This document shows positions 57,325 to 64,000 of a stretch of DNA of 64,000 nt, one piece after another. Under the pieces are notes generated by a model that made no database searches, was not told the DNA's origin, and worked only from the letters and a program-made list of their open reading frames with translations. The DNA is from CAZNPU01 sp964575335 (GTDB lineage Bacteria > Planctomycetota > Phycisphaerae > Phycisphaerales > SM1A02), in contig CAZNPU010000008.1 of assembly GCA_964575335.1 (NCBI GenBank), forward strand, positions 1-64,000, in the 5' to 3' direction. Numbering within the stretch: the first letter of the stretch is position 1; each line of letters opens with the position of its first letter. The position numbers and the translations under genes are program-made.

Positions 57325-58707
57325 TCAGCGCAAGCCGTATTCCTTCAGCTTGCGATAGAGCGTGCGTTCGCCAATGCCCAGAAGGTGAGCAGCCTGTTCG
57401 CGATTGCCGCCGGTCATCGCCAGCGTCTGACGAATAGCTTCCTTCTCGAGTTTGTCCAGCCCCACCCCGGCCAGACTGCCTACGCCCGCAGCGTCATCGG
57501 CATCAGGTGTGCGGATCTCTTCCGGCACGTGGCGCACGTCGATGACATTGTCTTCGCTCATCACAAGCATGCGCTGCACGGTGTTGAGCAGCTCGCGCAC
57601 ATTGCCCGGCCAACTGTAGGCGACCAGCCGCATCATCGCCGGCTCGGTGATGGTGGGAACGGGTTTGCCCAGCTCAGCAGCGAATCGACCGGCAAAGTGG
57701 TTCACCAGCCGCGGAATATCCTCACGCCGTTCGCGCAGGGGCGGGACGTGAATCTCAGCGCCTTTGATGCGGAAATAAAGGTCATCGCGGAACTTGCCAG
57801 CCGCCACCGCCGCCTTCAGATCCTGATTGGTTGCGCTGACGAATCGCACATCGGTCTTGCGCGTTTCGTTTGAACCCAGCCGCACCACTTCGCCGGTTTC
57901 CAGCACGCGAAGCAGCTTGGCCTGCATGGTGAGCGGCATGTCGCCGATTTCATCCAGAAAAAGCGTTCCGCCATCTGCGTATTCGAACACGCCCTCGCGA
58001 TCGCGGTCTGCTCCGGTGAACGCGCCGCGCACGTGGCCGAAAAGCTGGTCCTCCAGCAGCGATTCGCTCTGTCCAGCCGCGTTGAAGGTGACGTAGCGTT
58101 TGTCCTTGCGCCGCGAGTGGCGGTGAATTGCCGCTGCAATCAGTTCCTTGCCCGTGCCTGATTCGCCGGTGATGAGCACCGGAATATTGCTCGGCGCAAC
58201 CTGCTTGATGGTAGCGATGATCTTTCGAATGGCCGGCGACTCGCCGATGATGCCTTCAAAGCCATATGCCGACTGCAGCTGTCCCCGCAGCGACATATTT
58301 TGATGCCGCAGCAGCACGGTCTCCGCCGCACGGTTCACCAGGTTGCGAAACACCACCAGATCAAGCGGCTTTTCGATGAAGTCGTACGCCCCGCCCTGCA
58401 GCGCAGCCTTGGCCGTGGGCACATCACCGTGGGCCGTCACCATGATGGTTTCCGCGTCGGCCTGATGTTCCTTGGCGAGCTTGAGTACCTCCAGGCCGGC
58501 GGTTTCGTTCTCCATCACCAGATCGGTCACGATCACATCGAACGTGCCGTGCAGCAGCTCATCGCGTGCCTGCTCAAGACTGTTGACAATGGTGCAGACA
58601 TGTCCAAGTCGGCGCAGCGCCTCAGCCATGACTTCAGCGTGATCCACTTCGTCATCGACGATCAGCACCTGGGCATGGAGTTGGTTTTTGTTCGTGTCAT
58701 CTGCCAT
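57325..58707 (-). CDS. NtrC-family sigma-54-dependent response regulator
   Basis: 460 residues. The receiver domain (1-125) has the acidic pair Asp18/Asp19, phosphorylation site Asp62 (VTDLVME) and Lys113. The AAA+ domain (~150-380) has Walker A GESGTGKE (181-188), the sigma-54 contact loop GAFTGA (228-233), Walker B LFLDEIGD (249-256) and the R-finger region. A Fis-type helix-turn-helix (NREQAAHLLGIGERTLYRKL) ends the protein. No sensor kinase is adjacent, so the input is unknown. ATG 58707 opens the receiver domain; the frame extends to 58860 without homology. It converges on the pseudopilin operon, and no sigma-54 promoter was found upstream of that operon. Confidence 0.95.
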   Translation of the reverse strand: MADDTNKNQLHAQVLIVDDEVDHAEVMAEALRRLGHVCTIVNSLEQARDELLHGTFDVIVTDLVMENETAGLEVLKLAKEHQADAETIMVTAHGDVPTAKAALQGGAYDFIEKPLDLVVFRNLVNRAAETVLLRHQNMSLRGQLQSAYGFEGIIGESPAIRKIIATIKQVAPSNIPVLITGESGTGKELIAAAIHRHSRRKDKRYVTFNAAGQSESLLEDQLFGHVRGAFTGADRDREGVFEYADGGTLFLDEIGDMPLTMQAKLLRVLETGEVVRLGSNETRKTDVRFVSATNQDLKAAVAAGKFRDDLYFRIKGAEIHVPPLRERREDIPRLVNHFAGRFAAELGKPVPTITEPAMMRLVAYSWPGNVRELLNTVQRMLVMSEDNVIDVRHVPEEIRTPDADDAAGVGSLAGVGLDKLEKEAIRQTLAMTGGNREQAAHLLGIGERTLYRKLKEYGLR

Positions 58708-58844
58708 AGACCCGTGATTGTAGCGAGGTGATCCCGCATCGCGATGAAGCCCTGGAGTGATGCCGATGATGCGAGCACGCAGCAGCCCGCTGCACATCAG
58801 CGCGCCAGCCTGCCACTGAGTCATTATCCGCCAACGATCCACCG

Positions 58845-59168
58845 CTACCGTTGCGAACAAAGCACAGGATCATCAATACACTCTTCCACAACTTGCCAGG
58901 CGCCGGAGTAGTACAGCAATCGCTGCTCATCAATGCTGTTGTTCAAATCCGTGATGTTGCTGTCGGCACGCTTGACCACGCGCTGGAACAGGCCGTTGTA
59001 CTCGTACTCGCCGCGCGGCCGGATGCTCTCAGTTCCGCCGGGGTTGGTGACGTGATCGACCTTGACCAATCGGTTCCAAGCATCATGCTTGAAGCGAAGA
59101 CTGGTCGTTGAAGTCAGGTTCTGCTCGCGCAGGTTCCCGGCCTTGATTTCGTGATCGGAGCGATTCAC
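58845..59168 (-). pseudogene. Displaced RHS-core remnant
   Basis: A fragment of the RHS/YD repeat core in one frame: FKHDAWNRLVKVDHVTN, GEYEYNGLFQRVVKR, LLYYSGAWQVVEE, then it stops. It corresponds to a core portion that should precede the RHS tip, yet lies downstream of the toxin and immunity genes. It begins within a few bases of the immunity stop codon. It has no proper start and lacks the RHS region that normally follows; it is a remnant, not an expressed gene of its own. Confidence 0.7.
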
Positions 59169-59605
59169 CCATTGCGCAGCCCGGCCATTAGGCGCATCCC
59201 ATCTGCCTCCAATGCCTCGCGCCACCTATGGAGCCCGCGGCGGTAATCCTCCGCGGTTGGAAAATTCCCAATATGAGGCGGCAAGCCTTCTTTATGCTGA
59301 GGGCTGATGAGAGTCTCCAGACCGAACCAATTCTGCGAGTCTGGCCCAGACATTCGCACCAGCCGATCCATTGCAGGTTCGGGACCTTTCGGAAGGCGTA
59401 CGAGATCACATTCTAATTGCGGAGATTGAAACTCCCAAGTAAGCACAAATGCCAGGTCGTCTCGAAGAAAGTACGCGCCATAGCCGCGACCAATGTCCTT
59501 GAAATGTGGCGTGAAATTATATCGCTTCAGAAACGGTGATAGCTCTTCGTCGACCAGTTCTCTGAATTGATCCAATGACACGTTGCGACCAAATATCAAA
59601 CGCAT
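59165..59605 (-). CDS. Putative immunity protein of the RHS toxin
   Basis: 146 residues, cytosolic, acidic, without signal peptide. It starts nine bases past the toxin stop codon with a strong GAGGAGG site overlapping that stop, so the two are tightly coupled. Features are LDQFRELVDEELSPFLKRYN, YGAYFLRDDLAFVLTWEFQ and ECDLVRLPKG. No immunity family was recognised by name. Position directly after an RHS C-terminal domain, small size and low G+C content are typical of immunity genes. The frame can be extended to 59644, but the Shine-Dalgarno supports 59605. Confidence 0.65.
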   Translation of the reverse strand: MRLIFGRNVSLDQFRELVDEELSPFLKRYNFTPHFKDIGRGYGAYFLRDDLAFVLTWEFQSPQLECDLVRLPKGPEPAMDRLVRMSGPDSQNWFGLETLISPQHKEGLPPHIGNFPTAEDYRRGLHRWREALEADGMRLMAGLRNG

Positions 59606-59613
59606 ATCCTCCT

Positions 59614-60655
59614 CTATGGCAACGGGCAACTCTCCAAACGCCAATAGTTCTGGGTCGCCCTCCGTTCCATCTCGTAGAATGGGCGCGCACCTCTCACTTG
59701 GCCATACCCTACGTCAATGATCTGCCTGCCATTTGCTTTCTGCCATTGAATCCAGATCCAATTGAAGACCATATACATTTCATCGATCTGCTTTTGAGAG
59801 AATCCAAGCGCTTTCATCAACAATCCCAATTTCTCTGCCACCCGTCCTTTATAAATGGCAGCACCGAGCTTCTCGGCATGGAGCGCGACACGCCCCATCT
59901 TTGCGCCAATAACGACGGGTCGTGCGAACTTATAAATGAGTACGAAGCCGCCTTCGATGGGAATCATCGCGATCAAGATGTTGCGAGCCGTTTCGAGCAC
60001 GGCAACCTTCGCGTTAGCCTCTATGAGTGCGAGCTGCATCATCACAGTTTCGAGCATGTTGCGCATTGCCCAGACTTCTTGCGCGTACTGTTCGTCGCTG
60101 ATGATGCCACGATCACGCTGCGATTCGAGCTTCCGACGCAGGAATTCTTGATTCTCCCGCATCATTTCTTCCCACTCGCGATCTTCATCTCCCCAAGTCC
60201 ACGGATTCCACCATACCAGCCCGAATGGGTCGGCGCCGCCTAATGGCGATCCCCATCCATACCCATACAGACTCATCGAATCTTGATAACCCGCCGGATC
60301 ACGACTGGTCCACCGTCCCCACACGGGGTCGTAGTGGCGGAAACGCACGGTGTACAGACCCCCGCATCGATCCATGGTTGAAGACGTAGCCGCTGAAGCC
60401 GATCATGTTGTCTGTTGTGAGCGCGAAATCCACGCCGCAGGCAGCGCTGCATTGAACGCGCTCAAGCAGATTGGCAGCCGAATCAATCACTGCAATCACG
60501 CTGAACTGGTGATCCGTCAGTGCATAGTGCGCAAAATCGCCGGCTCCGGAATAGCCGCCATCCGCGAGCGACGAAATCCACCCCCAGCCAGCGAGTCTCG
60601 TCCACCGGCCTGAGGGTGTCATCCGTGACTCATGTGCAGGAAGTTCAGCGCACAC
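59614..60655 (-). pseudogene. RHS repeat core with C-terminal toxin domain, 5'-truncated and frameshifted
   Basis: Two frames form one RHS end. The first (60655 to ~60364) has FAHYALTDHQFSVIAVIDSA and NMIGFSGYVFN. The second (~60363 to 59614) has GLYTVRFRHYDPVWGRWTSR, DPAGYQ and SLYGYGWGSPLGGADPFGL. Removing one base of the C5 run at 60359-60363 joins them as ...MRGLYTVRFRHYDP, matching the RHS consensus. After DPFGL comes a ~200-residue variable domain: a helical, coiled-coil-like part, a hydrophobic stretch (NILIAMIPIEGGFVLIYKF) and an end with IIDVGYGQ and PFYEMERR, probably the toxin. The 5' part of the RHS gene is missing. Lower G+C than its neighbours suggests transfer. Confidence 0.7.
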
Positions 60656-60758
60656 CGGCCGCTGGGCCAGCGTTTATCGCAGCGTATCGCTGGCTTGTTG
60701 AAATGACGCACTGGACTTCTCAAGCCGCGCATTGATCGCATGCCGATAGAATCGTGTG

Positions 60759-62267
60759 ATGATGCCGCCGTCTGCTTCAGTTCAACCCTCCACGACTTCC
60801 GCTGCTGCTGCCGCTTCCCGTTTCGCTGGTCAGTCGATTCACTTCATCGGCATCGGCGGCTGCGGCATGAGCGGGCTGGCGTTCATGCTCAAGCAGCTTG
60901 GCGCAAACTGCAGCGGTTCCGACAGCGTCGCCAGCAATCTCACAGCTGCGCTGCAGAACGCTGATATTCCAGTGCGACTGGAGCAGACCAGCGGCACGAT
61001 CCCCGATCAATGCGATCTGGTCATCGCCTCGGCAGCCATCAAACCCGATCACCCCGAGATGCTCACGGCAATCAACCGCGGCATCCCGGTGTGGACCTAC
61101 GCGGAGGCCCTGGGGCAGGTGCAGGCTGACAAAACCGGCGTCTCCATCGCCGGCACCCACGGCAAGAGCACCACCGCCGCCATGCTTGCGCACGTGCTTA
61201 TCGAATGCGGCCTCGATCCCAGCTTCATCATCGGCGCAACCTGTCCGCAGATCGGCGGCGGCAGCCGAACCGGCGCAGCGGCCATCCCCGGCCACGGCCC
61301 GTTTGCCGGCAAGCCCGGCATCCTGCTGGCGGAAGCCTGTGAGTTCAATCGCTCGTTCCATCATCACCGCCCCACCATCGGCCTCATCAACAACATCGAA
61401 GAAGACCACCTGGACATCTACGGCTCGCTGGACGAGATCATCAAAGCGTTCACCGGCTTTGCGGAGCTGATTCCGCCGCAGGAACAGGGCGGACGCCTAC
61501 TCATCGCCCATGAAGGCGCGCATCGCATGAAGGTCACGCCGGGCTTGAAATGCCGGGTCGATACCTTCGGTTTTCACCCCGAAGCGGATTATCAAGTCAT
61601 TTACGACGCATCGGCCCAGCGTGTCGGCGTTCTGCAGGATGGCATCTGGCTTGGCCAATGGACGCTTCAGATGCCCGGCGCACACAACGCGCTGAACAGC
61701 GCCGCTGCGGGCATTCTTGCGGAATTTCTCGGCGCCGACTGGGACAACATTGCCGCTGCGCTCAACAGCTTTCGCGGCGTTGATCGGCGCATGCAGAAAC
61801 TCGGCGTGCGCAAACTCGCTGCAGGCGGCGAAGTCGTCGTCTACGACGATTACGGCCATCACCCCACTGAAGTCGAAAACACGCTGCGTGCGTTGCGCAA
61901 CGGCGAATGCCCCGAACGCCTGATCTGCGTCTTTCAGCCGCACCAGCACAGCCGCACGCGCTTTTTGCTCGAGCAGTTCGCGCAGAGCTTTTCGTCCGCC
62001 GACGTCGTGATCGTGCCGCACATTTACTTTGTGCGCGATTCAGAAGTGGAAAAGTCCAAGGTGAGCGCGGCGGATCTTGTCGACCGCCTGCGCAGCCGCG
62101 GCGTTCAGGCGATGCACCTGTATCCATTTGAGGCGATCGTCGAACACCTGGAGGTGATCTGCCGCCCGGGCGATCTCGTCGTCATCATGGGCGCAGGTCC
62201 GGTGTGGAAGGTGGCAAGGCAGTTTCTGGACAGGCAGTCACCTGTCACGGGCCCAAACCACGCCTGA
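60759..62267 (+). CDS. murC: UDP-N-acetylmuramate--L-alanine ligase
   Basis: About 502 residues. It adds L-Ala to UDP-MurNAc in the cytosol, using ATP, for peptidoglycan precursors. The N-terminal substrate domain has GIGGCGMSGL (31-40). The ATP site is GTHGKSTT (132-139, Lys136). Mur-ligase blocks EACEFNRSFHHH, NNIEEDHLDIY, DDYGHHPTEVENTL and FQPHQHSRTR follow. Small Ala-rich N-terminal extension. Starts are clustered: GTG 60756, ATG 60759 and ATG 60762. It stands apart from other mur genes. With anmK it indicates a peptidoglycan wall. Confidence 0.96.
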   Translation: MMPPSASVQPSTTSAAAAASRFAGQSIHFIGIGGCGMSGLAFMLKQLGANCSGSDSVASNLTAALQNADIPVRLEQTSGTIPDQCDLVIASAAIKPDHPEMLTAINRGIPVWTYAEALGQVQADKTGVSIAGTHGKSTTAAMLAHVLIECGLDPSFIIGATCPQIGGGSRTGAAAIPGHGPFAGKPGILLAEACEFNRSFHHHRPTIGLINNIEEDHLDIYGSLDEIIKAFTGFAELIPPQEQGGRLLIAHEGAHRMKVTPGLKCRVDTFGFHPEADYQVIYDASAQRVGVLQDGIWLGQWTLQMPGAHNALNSAAAGILAEFLGADWDNIAAALNSFRGVDRRMQKLGVRKLAAGGEVVVYDDYGHHPTEVENTLRALRNGECPERLICVFQPHQHSRTRFLLEQFAQSFSSADVVIVPHIYFVRDSEVEKSKVSAADLVDRLRSRGVQAMHLYPFEAIVEHLEVICRPGDLVVIMGAGPVWKVARQFLDRQSPVTGPNHA

Positions 62268-62442
62268 TTCATGTGCAGATGCTCGCCCGCAACGACGTGC
62301 GGCAGATTGATTGAAAAAACGAGGACAGAGGCGGCGGGTCGGGCAAGTTGTCCGTTGTCCCCAGTAAGATCGGGGCGACGCGAGGCTGCTGCGCCTATCA
62401 TGCGGCATTCGAGTTGCTTTTTTTAGATGGAGCATATTCAGC

Positions 62443-63114
62443 ATGACGCCGACACCCGGCAACGCATCCACCCCTGGAAGTGTTCTCAATGAACGCATTG
62501 CGCAGTTCGAAAAGATGGCGCGCGAGGATCCGGACAACGACATGGCCCACTTCTCGCTGGGCAATGCCTACCTGCAGGCCGGGCGGTATGCCGAGGCTGC
62601 CGAGCGGTTCAAGCGGTGCATCGAACTCAACCCGGATATGAGCAAGGCGTATCAACTTGCGGGACAGGCGATGATCGAAGCCGGCTGGGCGGATCAGGCA
62701 GTCAGCACGCTCAACGCCGGGTATGAAGTCGCAGGGGCCCGCGGCGACCGCATGCCGCAGCAAGCGATTGCGGAGTTACTGCGTTCGATTGGCCGCGAAC
62801 CGCCAAAGCTGTCGGCTGAGGCGCAGAAGGCGGCGGAGCAATTGCGCGCCAGCGGCGCTTTTGTGTGCCGGCGCACAGGGCGGCCGGGTACGCAGTTGCC
62901 GCGTCCTCCGTTCCGTGGGCCGGTCGGGCAGTGGATTTATGAGAACATCTCTGCTGAAACCTGGAACGAGTGGATCGGCCAAGGCACGAAGGTGATCAAC
63001 GAGCTTCGGCTGGATTTCTCACGCGATGAAGATCAGGAAGTCTACGATCAGCACATGCGCGAGTTTCTGGGCATTGATCCCGAGCTGTACGCGGAATTGA
63101 CCGAGAGGAAATGA
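62443..63114 (+). CDS. TPR-YggX (Fe(II)-trafficking) fusion protein
   Basis: 223 residues. Residues 18-95 are two TPR units (MAHFSLGNAYLQAGRYAEAAERFKRCIE; AYQLAGQAMIEAGWADQAVS). A helical linker follows. Residues 139-212 match YggX, the oxidative-damage-protection and iron-trafficking protein: VCRRTGRPG with the conserved cysteine Cys142, PPFRGPVGQWIYENISAETW, NEWIGQGTKVINELRLD and HMREFLGID. YggX normally is a stand-alone ~90-residue protein. The fusion suggests a docking role for the TPR part. ATG 62443 has GGAG about 11 bases upstream. Not part of an obvious operon. Confidence 0.82.
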   Translation: MTPTPGNASTPGSVLNERIAQFEKMAREDPDNDMAHFSLGNAYLQAGRYAEAAERFKRCIELNPDMSKAYQLAGQAMIEAGWADQAVSTLNAGYEVAGARGDRMPQQAIAELLRSIGREPPKLSAEAQKAAEQLRASGAFVCRRTGRPGTQLPRPPFRGPVGQWIYENISAETWNEWIGQGTKVINELRLDFSRDEDQEVYDQHMREFLGIDPELYAELTERK

Positions 63115-63426
63115 CCTCATCTGCCTTGTCCACGGCAGGTGCAATGGCCGCTGCGAGGGCTTGCTCACGCGGGGGCTGAGTGGTTATCGTCCGCCGTTGC
63201 GGTGATGTAACTTCTCTTCAATTCATGATCTGCACCATGAATCAGGCAACTTCCCGTAACTGGAAAACTGGAAGCGGCAACCGGGTGCGATAGCATTTTC
63301 TTGATGCGCGCCGCAATAGTTGCTCACGTGGACGAAACAATGCGCCGATATGGCCGATGGAAGGAACCGGCGGCCAATTGATCTACGTAACAAGTAACCG
63401 TTGAGTCGCCATCGGGAGACGTGACA
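63115..63426. other. Intergenic region before the last gene
   Basis: About 310 bases with no coding signal. It holds a small inverted repeat: ATTCATG near 63220 and CATGAAT near 63236, with an 8-base spacer. It may carry the promoter of the next gene; no convincing hexamers were found. Confidence 0.4.
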
Positions 63427-64000
63427 ATGATGAGCCGCATACAGGTGTGGTGCGCAAGCTTGCTGGCGATAGCGTGCGTAGGTCTCAGCGCAAAGGCACA
63501 CGAAACCGATCAATTCACGCTGCCGCAGGGCAGAGAGTTCGCTGATCTCGGCGAATACCTGACGGACTGGTTCTATCAGCGGATTGAAGCGGGCGTTGAC
63601 CGCATCAATGAACAGATTCGCCACTGCCATGAAGGCACGCGGCCAATGTCTGACCTGCAGCGTCTGCAGCGGCCGGAAGAGCTTGCGTACATGGTGAACC
63701 GGCAGTTTCCCAACGCCTACGACGTCATCGAAGGCCTAGAGCGTTATGTCGCTTCATCGGCAGCACGCAACGCGTATCCGGGCAAGGTTGTCGGCTACCG
63801 TGATCAGTTCGGCAACATCTTCGAAAAGGTTCACTTCCCCCTTGATCCGCGACAGTTTTTCCGCATTTGGCATGCATCAACGTTCAAGGCCTTTGACGTC
63901 TACCTCGGCAGCGACAAGATCGGCCACTTCACTGACATGGGCCGGCATTATTATCGCGCATACCGCAACGCGCTCGATCGCGGCATGAGCAAAGAAGAAG
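63427..64000 (+). CDS. Exported protein of unknown function (5' part; runs off the window)
   Basis: An open frame of 191 codons with no stop before the window end. The N-terminus is a signal peptide (MMSRIQVWCASLLAIACVGL, cleavage probably after AKA-H). The mature part is helical and acidic: LGEYLTDWFYQRIEAGVDR, PEELAYMVNRQFPNAYDVIE, and YLGSDKIGHFTDMGRHYYRAY, a segment reminiscent of DKxGHF motifs in small exported proteins. GGGAG lies eight bases before the ATG at 63427. No family was recognised. Confidence 0.6.
   Translation, partial: MMSRIQVWCASLLAIACVGLSAKAHETDQFTLPQGREFADLGEYLTDWFYQRIEAGVDRINEQIRHCHEGTRPMSDLQRLQRPEELAYMVNRQFPNAYDVIEGLERYVASSAARNAYPGKVVGYRDQFGNIFEKVHFPLDPRQFFRIWHASTFKAFDVYLGSDKIGHFTDMGRHYYRAYRNALDRGMSKEE

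Overview
This window is about 64 kb of continuous bacterial chromosome with roughly 58-60% G+C. The most likely host is a planctomycete (Planctomycetota), probably of the class Phycisphaerae. This placement rests on recognised families rather than on a database search. The supporting signs are: a secreted subtilase carrying planctomycete-type cysteine modules (GACC and CC-VC-DPFCC); a cluster of a giant TPR protein, TolQ/ExbB, ExbD and a prenyltransferase-repeat protein; a DUF2617-like protein; a DUF1573-ankyrin lipoprotein; an isolated cluster of WXG-like proteins with an FtsK-type ATPase; and weak or absent Shine-Dalgarno sequences in many genes. LptF/LptG-type permeases and Tol/Exb proteins indicate a diderm envelope.

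Layout. 0-5 kb: the end of rpoB and all of rpoC, with a tandem heptamer array in the rpoC leader and a strong terminator after it. 5-13.9 kb: secreted subtilase, MFS-spermidine synthase fusion, thioredoxin-like protein, UDP-glucuronate decarboxylase and anhydromuramic acid kinase. 14-25.4 kb: M32 carboxypeptidase, DUF1573-ankyrin lipoprotein, TM2 protein, MEMO1-family protein, Dtd, family-4 uracil-DNA glycosylase, DUF2617-like protein, a large membrane protein and Mn-type superoxide dismutase. 25.6-32.9 kb: a minus-strand cluster of TPR protein, TolQ/ExbB, ExbD and prenyltransferase-repeat protein that looks like a proton-motive-force-driven envelope system. 33.3-38.6 kb: three small helical proteins, two of them WXG100-like with a W-x-D motif, followed by a three-module FtsK/SpoIIIE-type ATPase. 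This is the best candidate here for a poorly described type VII-like secretion system.

38.7-50.6 kb: secreted DUF3352-like protein, HtrA-like protease without PDZ, FG-GAP repeat protein, baeRF protein, citrate synthase, guanine deaminase, rhomboid-TPR fusion and TrpF. 50.7-58.7 kb: two LptF/LptG-type permeases, a four-gene pseudopilin/minor pilin operon and an NtrC-type sigma-54 response regulator. 58.8-60.7 kb: an AT-richer, rearranged and frameshifted RHS toxin tip with a putative immunity gene and a displaced RHS core remnant. 60.7-64 kb: murC, a TPR-YggX fusion and the start of an unrecognised exported protein that runs off the window.

I see no rRNA, tRNA, CRISPR array, insertion sequence or prophage. 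Apart from the RHS locus the window reads as ordinary chromosomal backbone.
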